A DNA stretch of 40,102 nt, from the NCBI GenBank assembly GCA_023228645.1, contig JALOAT010000039.1, positions 1 through 40,102 on the forward strand, in the 5' to 3' direction. This stretch comes from Gammaproteobacteria bacterium (GTDB lineage: Bacteria > Pseudomonadota > Gammaproteobacteria > Thiohalomonadales > Thiohalomonadaceae). Below the pieces are notes generated by a model. It was not told the origin of the DNA. It saw only the letters and a list, made by a program, of their open reading frames with translations, and did not search any database. This document shows, piece by piece, positions 6,970 to 15,964 of the stretch (position 1 is the stretch's first letter; each line of letters starts with the position of its first letter). Made by a program: the position numbers and the translations under genes.

Positions 6970-7592
6970 TCGTCTTCGCCGATGACGTCGACGCCCTTCG
7001 GCGGCGTAAAGCGGAAGGCGTTTGCCTCCAGGCGCGGGTTGCGTTCGATGTGCCTGAATTCCAGGCGGGTGCGCTGGCCGAAGCCATCCACCATGGCCAT
7101 GGTGTTCAGTGCGCCGTCACGAAAGCCGAGCTGCACCGATTCGAAGCTGGCGTCCTGGCGGCGCGGCTTGAGTTCCAGCCAGGTGGTACCCTCGCGCTCG
7201 CCGAGCTCGGTCACCTCGAAATTCCGAGCGAGCGGCTCGGTGCTGGAAAGGAGCAGCGCAGGCGTGCTGCCCAGGGCCTCGCCCTGCTGCTTGACCGTGA
7301 CCTGTTCAAGATCCTTGTCGTACATCCAGACCCGTTCACCGTCAGCCACGTAGAGCTGCTCATAGGGCGCGGTGTATTGCAGGCGGAAGCGGTCCGGGCG
7401 GGAGATCAGCAGCTCACCCGAGGTCTCCTCGACGACCGTGCCGTCCGGGTCGACGACGATTTGCGAGAAATCGGCGCGCATGGTCTTCAGGCCCGCGAGG
7501 AACTGGTCCATGTGCTGCTGGCCATCGGCGGCCTGGGCGGACAAAGACAGCGAGAGCAGCGCCGCCAGGGCGGCGGCGGCAAGGCGTTTCAT
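6966..7592 (-). CDS. lolA: Outer-membrane lipoprotein carrier protein LolA
   Basis: A 208-aa periplasmic chaperone that ferries lipoproteins from LolCDE to LolB. It has an N-terminal signal peptide (MKRLAAAALAALLSLSLSAQA, cut before ADGQQ). The mature part begins with the typical LAGLKTMRADFSQ and continues with SGELLISRPDRFRLQYTAPY. It sits between ftsK (5-base gap) and rarA (4-base overlap), the classic ftsK-lolA-rarA order, which supports the call. Confidence 0.95.
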   Translation of the reverse strand: MKRLAAAALAALLSLSLSAQAADGQQHMDQFLAGLKTMRADFSQIVVDPDGTVVEETSGELLISRPDRFRLQYTAPYEQLYVADGERVWMYDKDLEQVTVKQQGEALGSTPALLLSSTEPLARNFEVTELGEREGTTWLELKPRRQDASFESVQLGFRDGALNTMAMVDGFGQRTRLEFRHIERNPRLEANAFRFTPPKGVDVIGEDE

Positions 7593-7597
7593 GTGGC

Positions 7598-9913
7598 TTA
7601 ATCCTGTATGGGGGCGGGTGCGAGCACCTCGCGGTTGCCGTTCGATTGCAGCGGGCCCACCAGACCCGCCTTCTCCATCTCTTCGACAAGTCGCGCGGCC
7701 CGGTTGTAGCCGATTTTCAGCCTTCTTTGGATACCCGAAACCGAGGCGCGGCGGCTCTCCAGTACGATCTGCACGGCCTGATCGTAGAGCGGATCGCTTT
7801 CGCCGCCCTCCCCGTCGCCACCGCCGCCCGCGGCGAAATCGCCACCGCCCTCGGGTATGCCCTTGATGATCTCGTCGATGTATTCCGGCGCACCGCGCTT
7901 CTTGAGATTTTCGACCACACGGTGCACCTCGTCGTCGCTGACGAAGGCGCCGTGCACACGATTCGGCACCCCGTGGCCGGGCGCCAGGAACAGCATGTCG
8001 CCGTGACCGAGCAGGGCCTCGGCGCCCATCAGGTCCAGGATGGTGCGCGAGTCGATGCGCGAGGAGACCTGGAAGGCGATGCGGGTGGGGATGTTGGCCT
8101 TGATGAGGCCGGTGATCACGTCCACCGACGGGCGCTGGGTGGCCAGGACCAGGTGGATGCCCGAGGCACGTGCCTTCTGCGCCAGCCGGGCGATGAGCTC
8201 CTCCACCTTCTTGCCCACCACCATCATCATGTCCGCGAGCTCGTCCACGATGACCACGATATAGGGCAGCGGCTCCAGCAGCGGGCGCTCGTCCTCCAGT
8301 TCCGGGGCATCAGGGACAATGGGCTTCCAGGTGGGGTCCTTGAGCGGCTGATGCGCGGCGATGGCCTCTTTCACCTTCTTGTTGAATCCGGCGATGTTAC
8401 GCACGCCCAGGGCCGCCATGAGCTTGTAGCGCCGCTCCATCTCGGCCACGCACCAGCGCAGCGCGTTGGCGGCGTCCTTCATGTCGGTGACCACGGGGGC
8501 GAGCAGGTGCGGGATACCCTCGTACACCGAGAGCTCCAGCATCTTCGGGTCCACCATGATGAGTCGCACGTCACGCGCGGTGGCGTTGTAGAGCAGGCTC
8601 AGGATCATGGCGTTGATGGCCACCGACTTGCCCGAGCCGGTGGTGCCCGCCACCAGCAGGTGGGGCATCTTGGCCAGGTCGGCGACCACCGGATTGCCGC
8701 CGATGTCCTTGCCCAGGGCCAGGGTCAGGGGTGACTTGGCGTCCTCGTATTCCTTGGATTTGAGAGTCTCGGAAAGCCGCACGATCTCGCGATGTTCGTT
8801 GGGGATCTCCAGGCCCACGGTGTTCTTGCCCGGGATCACCTCCACCACGCGGACACTGATGGCCGAGAGGGAACGGGCCAGGTCTTTGGCGAGGTTGGCG
8901 ATCTGGCTCACCTTCACACCCGCCGCAGGCTGCATTTCGTAGCGCGTGATCACCGGGCCGGGATGCACCTCGGTGACCTGCACCTCCACGCCGAAGTCCT
9001 GGAGCTTCATCTCCACCAGGCGCGACACCGCCTGCAGGGCCTCGGGCGAGATCTGCTTGCCACTGGCCCGGGCCTCGTCGAGCAGGGTGAGCGGCGGCAG
9101 TCCTTCCTCGGCACTCGGCTCGAACAGCACCGTCTGGCGTTCCTTTTCCACGCGCTGCACGGGCTCGGCCAGCTTGGGGACCACCGGCTCAATGCGCGGC
9201 GGCAGCCGCTTGGCGACCTTCTCCTTCACCACCTTGACCTTTTCCTCGCGCTCGGCGCGGGCGCGCCGCGCGGCCAGGTAGTCGCGCAGCGCATCACCCC
9301 GGCTGAATAGCCAACGCAGCAGGCGCAGCGTGGCCGCGCCGGTGGCATCGGAGAGCCGCAGCCAGGACAGGCCGGTAAACAGGGTCACGCCGGTGAGAAA
9401 CAGGGCCAGCAGGAAGATGGTGGCACCCACGAAACTGAACACGTCGGCAAGCCCGCCGCCGACCACATTGCCCAGCACGCCGCCGGCATCCAGCGGCAGT
9501 GCCGAGACGCCACGCCCGAAGTGCAGAAAGGCGATGGAAGCGCCGCTCGCGAGGGTGATGGCGAAACCCAGGGTGCGCAGCAGCAGGTGTGCGGGACGCG
9601 TCTCCGGCCGGCCCTGCCAGCGGAACAGCAGCCAACCGGCGTAGCCCACCATGAGCGGAAACAGGAAGGCCATGTAACCGAACACGTACAACAGCAGGTC
9701 TGCCAGCCAGGCGCCGGCCCGGCCGCCCACATTGGCCACACCCGACGCCGCCCCGCTCTGGGACCAGCCGGGGTCGTTGGGGTGGTAGGTGACCAGCGCA
9801 ACGAGCAGATAACAGGCCACGGCGCCAAACACGTAGAGGGCGCCCTCGCGCAGGCCGCGGCCCAGCGAATGGCCGTCACCGGCCCGGTCGGATGTGTTCG
9901 GAGACGCCTGCAA
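7598..9913 (-). CDS. ftsK: DNA translocase FtsK
   Basis: A 771-aa septal DNA translocase that coordinates chromosome-dimer resolution with division. The N-terminal quarter has four transmembrane helices (for example VFGAVACYLLVALVTY and FGYMAFLFPLMVGYAGWLLF). A short charged linker (about residues 215-270) replaces the long linker of E. coli. The motor follows: Walker A LLVAGTTGSGKSVAINAM and Walker B YIVVIVDELADMMM. The C-terminal winged-helix gamma domain (QAVQIVLESRRASVSGIQRR, NRAARLVEEMEKAGLVGPL) reads KOPS polarity signals and activates XerD. Length is typical of the short FtsK/SpoIIIE type. Confidence 0.97.
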   Translation of the reverse strand: MQASPNTSDRAGDGHSLGRGLREGALYVFGAVACYLLVALVTYHPNDPGWSQSGAASGVANVGGRAGAWLADLLLYVFGYMAFLFPLMVGYAGWLLFRWQGRPETRPAHLLLRTLGFAITLASGASIAFLHFGRGVSALPLDAGGVLGNVVGGGLADVFSFVGATIFLLALFLTGVTLFTGLSWLRLSDATGAATLRLLRWLFSRGDALRDYLAARRARAEREEKVKVVKEKVAKRLPPRIEPVVPKLAEPVQRVEKERQTVLFEPSAEEGLPPLTLLDEARASGKQISPEALQAVSRLVEMKLQDFGVEVQVTEVHPGPVITRYEMQPAAGVKVSQIANLAKDLARSLSAISVRVVEVIPGKNTVGLEIPNEHREIVRLSETLKSKEYEDAKSPLTLALGKDIGGNPVVADLAKMPHLLVAGTTGSGKSVAINAMILSLLYNATARDVRLIMVDPKMLELSVYEGIPHLLAPVVTDMKDAANALRWCVAEMERRYKLMAALGVRNIAGFNKKVKEAIAAHQPLKDPTWKPIVPDAPELEDERPLLEPLPYIVVIVDELADMMMVVGKKVEELIARLAQKARASGIHLVLATQRPSVDVITGLIKANIPTRIAFQVSSRIDSRTILDLMGAEALLGHGDMLFLAPGHGVPNRVHGAFVSDDEVHRVVENLKKRGAPEYIDEIIKGIPEGGGDFAAGGGGDGEGGESDPLYDQAVQIVLESRRASVSGIQRRLKIGYNRAARLVEEMEKAGLVGPLQSNGNREVLAPAPIQD

Positions 9914-9964
9914 GATGAGCCTTTACCGGAACAATTGGAGTTAAGGCCTTGGATTGTCGCGTTT

Positions 9965-11029
9965 TCAGGCGAGCGACTGCAAGGCAGGATAGACCACTTG
10001 GCCCGCCCGCAGGTTCACACCGGCGGCAAGCGCGGGGTGTTCTTCCCAGTGCTCGCCCGCCAAGCGCAGGGCGTAGGGGATGAGCGCCGCCGACAGGGCC
10101 TGGGAGGCGCTGCGCGGCACCGCGCCCGGCATGTTGGTCACGGCGAAGTGCACCACGCCTTCCCACACGTAGGTCGGCTCCGCCCAGCTGGTGGGCCGCG
10201 TGGTCTCGATGCAGCCGCCCTGATCCACGGCAATGTCCACCACTACGCTGCCGGGCGCCATGGCCCGCACCACCTGGGCGCTGACCAGGTGCGGGGCACG
10301 GGCACCGGTGATCAGTACGGCACCGATGAGCAGATCCGCCGCGCGGGCCGCTTCGTCGATGGTCTGCTGGTACGGATACAGCGCCGTGACGCCGCCCCCC
10401 AGGGCCCGCATGGCGGCCAGCCGGTCATGGTCGTGATCTAAAACGGTGACCCGCGCGCCCATCCCTGCGGCCATGGCCGCGGCGTTGCTGCCCGCCATGC
10501 CGGCACCGAGGACCACCACGTGACCGCGCTCCGCTGCCGGCAGACCGCCAAGCAGCAAGCCCTTGCCGCCGGCTGGCATGCACAGCAGCTGCGCCCCAAT
10601 CTGCACCGCGAGCCCGCCTGCGATGTCGCTCATGGGGGCGAGCAGAGGGAGGCGCCGGCCGGCCTCCTCCACGGTCTCGAAGGCCACGGCCGTGAGGCCG
10701 ATGCCCTGCAGGGCCCGCATGAGCTCCAGGTTGGCGGCGAGATGCAGGTAGCAGAACAGCCGGTGATCGCTGCGCAACAATGCCAGCTCTTCCGGCTGCG
10801 GCTCCTTGACCTTGATGATCAGCTGGACGGCCCCATAGAGGGTCGGTGCGTCCGGCAGGATCGTCACACCGACCGCCAGGTAATCCGCATCCGTATAGCC
10901 GCTCGGTAACCCGGCGCCCGCCTCCACACAGACCGTGTGGCCCGCGCGCACCAGCTCGGCGGCGGCCGCCGGGATGAGGGAAACCCGCCCCTCCAGGGTC
11001 TTGATCTCCCGGGGGACACCGATGCGCAT
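9965..11029 (-). CDS. ald: Alanine dehydrogenase
   Basis: A 354-aa NAD-dependent alanine dehydrogenase (alanine to pyruvate and ammonium, reversible). The substrate-binding start MRIGVPREIKTLEGRVSLIP contains the conserved Arg. The catalytic Lys of IIKVKEPQPEE and His of FCYLHLAANLE are present, as is the Rossmann loop VVVLGAGMAGSNAAAMAAGMG. It is about 15 residues shorter than the usual 371, mostly at the C-terminus. The start has a strong GGAGGGAG upstream. It lies between ftsK and trxB, where E. coli has the alanine/leucine-responsive regulator lrp. Divergent transcription from trxB implies control from the 90-bp shared gap. Confidence 0.93.
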   Translation of the reverse strand: MRIGVPREIKTLEGRVSLIPAAAAELVRAGHTVCVEAGAGLPSGYTDADYLAVGVTILPDAPTLYGAVQLIIKVKEPQPEELALLRSDHRLFCYLHLAANLELMRALQGIGLTAVAFETVEEAGRRLPLLAPMSDIAGGLAVQIGAQLLCMPAGGKGLLLGGLPAAERGHVVVLGAGMAGSNAAAMAAGMGARVTVLDHDHDRLAAMRALGGGVTALYPYQQTIDEAARAADLLIGAVLITGARAPHLVSAQVVRAMAPGSVVVDIAVDQGGCIETTRPTSWAEPTYVWEGVVHFAVTNMPGAVPRSASQALSAALIPYALRLAGEHWEEHPALAAGVNLRAGQVVYPALQSLA

Positions 11030-11119
11030 ACTTTCTCCCTCCCCGGAATGCGGGGGTTTACGTTAACATAACAGGCAATTTCCGCGTCCAGCACTCAGAA
11101 ATAACAACGGAGTCCTTTC

Positions 11120-12082
11120 ATGAGTCAAGTCAAGCATTCCCGCGTGCTCGTCCTCGGTTCCGGTCCTGCGGGTTACACCGCCGCGGTATATGCGGCGCGC
11201 GCCAACCTCAAGCCCACCCTGATCACCGGCCTGCAGCAGGGCGGCCAGCTCATGACCACCACCGAGGTGGACAACTGGCCCGGCGACATGGACGGCGTGC
11301 AGGGCCCCGAACTCATGGAGCGCCTGCAAAAGCACGCCGAGCGCTTCAACACCGAGATCATCTTCGATCACATCCACAAGGCCGATCTGAGCAAGCGCCC
11401 CTTCACCCTCAGCGGTGACAGCGGCACCTACACCTGCGACGCGCTGATCATCGCCACCGGCGCCAGCGCGCAGTACCTGGGCCTGCCCTCCGAAGAGGAG
11501 TTCAAGGGCCGCGGCGTATCGGGTTGCGCCACCTGTGACGGCTTTTTCTACCGCAACCAGAACGTGGCTGTGGTCGGTGGTGGGAACACCGCCGTGGAGG
11601 AAGCGCTGTATCTTGCCAACATCGCCAAGCATGTCACCGTGGTGCACCGTCGCGACCAGTTCCGCTCCGAGCGCATCCTGGCCGACCAACTCATGGAAAA
11701 GGCCAAGAACGGCAACGTGACCATCGAGTGGAACCACGCGGTGGACGAAGTGCTCGGCGACAGCACCGGCGTAACCGGTCTGCGCATCAAGAGCACCAAG
11801 GACGGCCGCACCAAGGACCTGGAGCTCACCGGCGTGTTCATCGCCATCGGCCACAAGCCCAATACCGACCTGTTCGAGGGTCAGCTGGAACTCGACCACG
11901 GCTACATCCGCGTGCGCGGCGGCCGTGAAGGCTACGCTACCGCCACCAGCGTGCCCGGCGTGTTTGCCGCCGGTGACGTGGCCGACCATGTGTACCGCCA
12001 GGCCATCACCTCCGCCGGCACCGGCTGCATGGCCGCCCTCGACGCCGAGCGCTTCCTGGAAGGCTACGAGGTCCAGCCCTGA
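11120..12082 (+). CDS. trxB: Thioredoxin reductase
   Basis: A 320-aa low-molecular-weight NADPH-dependent thioredoxin reductase. FAD-binding GSGPAGYTAAVYAARANLKP is near the N-terminus. The redox-active GCATCDGFFYRNQ gives the CxxC. NADPH-binding VVGGGNTAVEEALYL follows, and the C-terminal FAD motif is GVFAAGDVADHVYRQA. The length and QGGQLMTTTEVDNWPGD match the E. coli enzyme. ATG follows CGGAG. The downstream sulfatase-like gene overlaps its stop, suggesting one transcript. Confidence 0.97.
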   Translation: MSQVKHSRVLVLGSGPAGYTAAVYAARANLKPTLITGLQQGGQLMTTTEVDNWPGDMDGVQGPELMERLQKHAERFNTEIIFDHIHKADLSKRPFTLSGDSGTYTCDALIIATGASAQYLGLPSEEEFKGRGVSGCATCDGFFYRNQNVAVVGGGNTAVEEALYLANIAKHVTVVHRRDQFRSERILADQLMEKAKNGNVTIEWNHAVDEVLGDSTGVTGLRIKSTKDGRTKDLELTGVFIAIGHKPNTDLFEGQLELDHGYIRVRGGREGYATATSVPGVFAAGDVADHVYRQAITSAGTGCMAALDAERFLEGYEVQP

Positions 12083-14091
12083 TCCACACCCGTCACCCCG
12101 CCCCGGCCAAAGGCTGGGGCGCACTCCTTCAGCAGTGGGGCAAGGATGTACAGCTCTGGCTGTTCATCCTTGCCTCGCTACAGGTCTTCCGCGTCATCCT
12201 CATCGGCACCTTCCACACACAGATGGAGGCATGGCGAGGCGCCGAACTGGCGCGGGTATTCTTCACCAGCCTGCGCTTCGACGTGGCCACGGCGGCCGTG
12301 TGGGTACTGCCCACCTTCCTGCTCGGGTTCGCCGTGCTCTGGCTGCCGCTGGGCCGAGCCCTGGAGCGGCTGCGCCTGGCCGTGGCCTATGCCTACACCG
12401 TGGCCGCCATGTTCATCTTCGGCGCCGACCTGGTGTTCTTCAGCGAATACAACGACCAGTTCAACCAGCACGTGTTCGGTCTGTTCCACGACGACACCAC
12501 CGCCATCCTGATCACCGTCTGGAAGGATTACCACCCCATCCCGGTGCTGCTCGCCGCAGGCAGTGCCGCCTGGCTGGGCATGCAACTGGTACGCCGCTGG
12601 CTCGCACACACGCCGCCCTGGCTGGCACGCGGGGCGCACATTCCGGGTCTGGGTCGGCGCATCGCCGCGGCGATCACCCTGTTCTTCTTCATGGCCGCCA
12701 TGGCCCGCGGCGGCACCCTGTGGGGAGAACCCATCCGGCTCAAGCACGCCTTCGTCGCCGACAGCCTGTTCCTGAACCGCACCGTGCTGAACCCGTTTAC
12801 CGCCCTCTCCAAGGCGGTCGAGACCAAGCTGCTCGTGGAACGCAGCGGCGGCGACGGCGCGTTCTGGCCCGAGGCCGATCTCACCGGCGCCGTGCGCCTC
12901 GCCCGTGCGATGCACGGCCTGGCGCCGGAGCCGCTTGAACGGCGCCTGGATGACAATCTCACGGTCACGGCGCGCGGCAGCGCCACGCCGCCGCGGCACG
13001 TGTTCCTGCTCCTGCTGGAGAGCCACGACGGCTGGACGGTGTTACCCGAGTACCGCCGCTTCGGCCTTTCGCCGCAGCTCGCGTCCCTGGCCGACCGCGG
13101 CGTCTACTTCCGCAATTTCCTGCCCTCGGCGAGCGGCACCGTCGGTTCCATGAACGCCCTCATCACGGGCATCCCGGAGACCGGGCTCAACATCAATTAC
13201 GAGACCACGGCTGTGCGTCCATACCCCACGGCCATCGCCGAGACCTTCCGACGCCTCGGCTACAAAACGCGTTTTTTCTACGGCGGTTATCTCAGCTGGC
13301 AGCGCCTGGACAGCTTCGCCATGGCCCAGGGCTTCGACGAGGTGTGGGGCGGCGGCAGCATGGTCGAGGACCATACCCCCACCAATGAGTGGGGCGTGGC
13401 CGACCAGTACCTGTTCGATTTCGTCGGCAAGCGCGTGACCGACGACGTCCCGAGCTTCAACTTCATCCTCACCACCAGCAACCACCCGCCCTACGATCTG
13501 GACCTCGATGCCCTCGGCTTCCCGCTGAAGGCCCTGCCGGAACCGCTGCGCGCCACCAAGTCCGATACCCTGCGCGTACTCGGGCACCTCTGGTACACGG
13601 ACCGCGAGGCCGGGCGCTTCGTGGCCGAAACCGAAGAACGCCTCACCGCGCCCCTGTTCGCCATCACCGGCGATCACACCACGCGCCTGCAGATCATGTT
13701 CCCGGGCGACAGCGTGTTCGAGCAGGTGGGCGTGCCGTTCATCCTCTACGGTCCTGCGGTGCTGGGCGAGCAGCGCGGCGAGCGGCGCGCCGCGGGGGCG
13801 CACATCGACGTCGCTCCCACCCTGTACGAGCTGAGCGCGCCGGCTGGTTTTCCTTATGCCGCCTTCGGCCGTGACCTGTTCACCAAGCCCGCGCCGAGCT
13901 ACGGCTTCGGCGACCGCTTCGTGATCGGCGAAGACCTGATCGCCCCGTGGAACCAGCCCGGCACGGTGTTCGGCCTGCCCGGCATCGCCCGTCCCGGCGA
14001 GGCACCGGCACTGGCGGAAGTCGGCCGCCAGTACGACGCGCTCCGCGCCCTGGGCTGGCACCGGGTACGCCGCGGACCTAATCTCCCCTGA
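12079..14091 (+). CDS. LTA-synthase-like membrane sulfatase/phosphoethanolamine-transferase-fold protein
   Basis: This protein resembles the alkaline-phosphatase-superfamily LtaS/OpgB/EptA group, whose members transfer polar head groups outside the cytoplasm. About five N-terminal membrane helices are followed by a periplasmic sulfatase fold. That fold shows HVFLLLLESHDGWTVLPEY (metal-binding Glu), the nucleophile region LPSASGTVGSMNALITGIPE and metal ligands in FAITGDHTT. The first ATG is 12223 (622 aa), but the same frame upstream encodes VQLWLFILASLQVFRVILIG, a clear first membrane helix. The only plausible upstream initiators are non-ATG. CTG at 12079, overlapping the trxB stop and 7 bases after GAGG, is proposed. 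The substrate is unknown. It occupies the place of cydDC in the E. coli order. Confidence 0.85.
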   Translation: MIHTRHPAPAKGWGALLQQWGKDVQLWLFILASLQVFRVILIGTFHTQMEAWRGAELARVFFTSLRFDVATAAVWVLPTFLLGFAVLWLPLGRALERLRLAVAYAYTVAAMFIFGADLVFFSEYNDQFNQHVFGLFHDDTTAILITVWKDYHPIPVLLAAGSAAWLGMQLVRRWLAHTPPWLARGAHIPGLGRRIAAAITLFFFMAAMARGGTLWGEPIRLKHAFVADSLFLNRTVLNPFTALSKAVETKLLVERSGGDGAFWPEADLTGAVRLARAMHGLAPEPLERRLDDNLTVTARGSATPPRHVFLLLLESHDGWTVLPEYRRFGLSPQLASLADRGVYFRNFLPSASGTVGSMNALITGIPETGLNINYETTAVRPYPTAIAETFRRLGYKTRFFYGGYLSWQRLDSFAMAQGFDEVWGGGSMVEDHTPTNEWGVADQYLFDFVGKRVTDDVPSFNFILTTSNHPPYDLDLDALGFPLKALPEPLRATKSDTLRVLGHLWYTDREAGRFVAETEERLTAPLFAITGDHTTRLQIMFPGDSVFEQVGVPFILYGPAVLGEQRGERRAAGAHIDVAPTLYELSAPAGFPYAAFGRDLFTKPAPSYGFGDRFVIGEDLIAPWNQPGTVFGLPGIARPGEAPALAEVGRQYDALRALGWHRVRRGPNLP

Positions 14092-14114
14092 CTCTTCTCA
14101 CTCCCGGGCCGCAC

Positions 14115-15248
14115 ATGCGCATCAGCACGGTGGACAGCCTGGCGGGCGTACCCGCGGCCCAGTGGGATGCCTTGCAGGGACCGGATCACAACCCTTTCCT
14201 GCGCCACACCTTTTTGGCCGGTCTGGAGCACCACGGCTGCGTGGGCGAGCGCTGGGGCTGGCTGCCCCGGCACCTGTTGGCCTGGGATGGCGATCGCCTG
14301 CGGGGCGCGCTGCCCCTGTACCTGAAGGACAACTCCTACGGAGAGCTGGTGTTCGACTGGTCCTGGGCCGACGCCTACCAGCGCGCCGGCCTCGCCTACT
14401 ACCCCAAGCTGGTATCGGCGGTGCCCTATACCCCGGCCGGCGGGCCGCGCCTGCTGCTGGCGTCCGACGCCCCCGCAGACCTGCCCGGCCGGCTCATCGA
14501 GGAAGCACTCGAACAGACCCGGACCCTCGGCTGCTCCTCCCTGCATGTGCTGTTCCCGGACGAGACCCAGTGCCGCACCCTCCAGGGCGCCGGCCTGCTG
14601 CGCCGCACCGGCACGCAGTTCCACTGGTTCAACCGGGGCTACCGGGACTTCGATGATTTCCTCGACCGCTTCACCGCGGAGAAGCGCAAGAAACTCCGGC
14701 GCGAACGGCGCCGTGTCGTCGAGCAAGGCGTCACCCTGGAGGTGCTGGAGGGGCGTGCCATCGACGAGAGGCACTGGGCCGCCTTTCACCGTTTCTACGC
14801 GGCCACCTTCGACAAACGAGGCGGCTACGCCACGCTCACCGAGGCCTTCTTCCAGTCCCTCGGCCGGGACATGCCGGACCAGGTCGTGCTGGTGCTGGCG
14901 CGCCACGGCGGGCGTTACGTGGCCGGGGCCCTCAGTTTCCGCAGTCACGATGCCCTTTACGGCCGCCATTGGGGTTGTGAGGCCGAGTTCAACAGTTTGC
15001 ACTTCGAAGCCTGCTACTATGCGGGCCTCGACTACTGCATCGAGCACGGCCTGCAACGTTTTGAGCCGGGTGCCCAGGGCGAGCACAAGGTGGCCCGCGG
15101 CTTCGAGCCGGTCCCGACCTGGTCGGCCCACTGGCTGGCCCATCGCGGCTTCAGCGAAGCGGTGGCCAAGTACCTGGCCCACGAGCAGGAGGCCACCGAG
15201 GAGTACATGCGCGAGCTCGCCGATCACTTGCCGTTCAAGAAGACATGA
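14115..15248 (+). CDS. DUF482 / FemAB-like acyltransferase-fold protein (COG3146 type)
   Basis: A 377-aa cytoplasmic protein of the DUF482 family, related to GNAT/FemAB acyltransferases. Recognisable family segments are HNPFLRHTFLAGLEHHGCVG, LPLYLKDNSYGELVFDWSWA, the basic TAEKRKKLRRERRRV and, near the C-terminus, FEPGAQGEHKVARGFEP. The family has been linked by name to peptidoglycan biosynthesis or recognition, but no reaction is established to my knowledge. It starts 23 bases after the sulfatase-like gene and overlaps aat by four bases, so it is part of one operon with aat and bpt. Confidence 0.85.
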   Translation: MRISTVDSLAGVPAAQWDALQGPDHNPFLRHTFLAGLEHHGCVGERWGWLPRHLLAWDGDRLRGALPLYLKDNSYGELVFDWSWADAYQRAGLAYYPKLVSAVPYTPAGGPRLLLASDAPADLPGRLIEEALEQTRTLGCSSLHVLFPDETQCRTLQGAGLLRRTGTQFHWFNRGYRDFDDFLDRFTAEKRKKLRRERRRVVEQGVTLEVLEGRAIDERHWAAFHRFYAATFDKRGGYATLTEAFFQSLGRDMPDQVVLVLARHGGRYVAGALSFRSHDALYGRHWGCEAEFNSLHFEACYYAGLDYCIEHGLQRFEPGAQGEHKVARGFEPVPTWSAHWLAHRGFSEAVAKYLAHEQEATEEYMRELADHLPFKKT

Positions 15249-15964
15249 CCCGTCGTGGCCCCTATTGGCTGGATCCGGACGATCCCGGCTTCGCGTTCCC
15301 GCCCACGCGCCATGCCCTGCGCGATCCGAACGGACTGCTCGCGGTGGGCGGCGACCTGTCGCCCGGACGGTTGCTGACGGCCTATCGCCAGGGCATCTTC
15401 CCGTGGTTCAGCGACGACCAGCCCATCCTCTGGTGGACCCCGAGCCCGCGCGCCGTGCTGTTTCCCAGCGAACTGCGCGTGTCGCGCAGCCTGGCCAAGG
15501 CCGTGCGCCGCGGCGCCTTCCAGGTGACCGTGGACCACGCCTTCTCCCAGGTCGTCTCCGCCTGCGCCCAGCCGCGCGACGATGGCCTCGGCACTTGGAT
15601 CACCCCGGAGATGCATCGGGCCTACACCACGCTGCACGGCCTCGGCTATGCCCACTCGGTGGAAAGCTGGGCCGACGGCGAGCTGGTGGGCGGGCTCTAC
15701 GGCATCGCCATGGGCCGCGTGTTCTTCGGTGAATCCATGTTCACCCATCGCACCGACGCCTCCAAGGTGGCGTTCGTGCATCTGGTGCGGCAACTGGCCC
15801 GCTGGGGCTTCGGGCTCATCGACTGCCAGGTGAGCACCGCGCACCTGGAAAGCCTGGGTGCCCGTCCCATCCCCCGGGAACAGTTCGAGGGCCTGCTCGA
15901 CCTGTACGCGGACGAGCCTGGGGTGCCGATACCGTGGCGTCTCACCGCCAAGGCCACGCCATGA
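15245..15964 (+). CDS. aat: Leucyl/phenylalanyl-tRNA-protein transferase
   Basis: A 239-aa L/F-transferase that adds Leu or Phe to N-terminal Arg/Lys of proteins, making them N-degrons for ClpS-ClpAP. Family landmarks are DPNGLLAVGGDLSPGRLLTA, GIFPWFSDDQPILWWTPSPR, FFGESMFTHRTDASKVAFVH and GFGLIDCQVSTAHLESLGA. Length fits the family. The ATG overlaps the previous stop (ATGA). Its stop likewise overlaps the bpt start, so three genes are translationally coupled. Confidence 0.97.
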   Translation: MTRRGPYWLDPDDPGFAFPPTRHALRDPNGLLAVGGDLSPGRLLTAYRQGIFPWFSDDQPILWWTPSPRAVLFPSELRVSRSLAKAVRRGAFQVTVDHAFSQVVSACAQPRDDGLGTWITPEMHRAYTTLHGLGYAHSVESWADGELVGGLYGIAMGRVFFGESMFTHRTDASKVAFVHLVRQLARWGFGLIDCQVSTAHLESLGARPIPREQFEGLLDLYADEPGVPIPWRLTAKATP

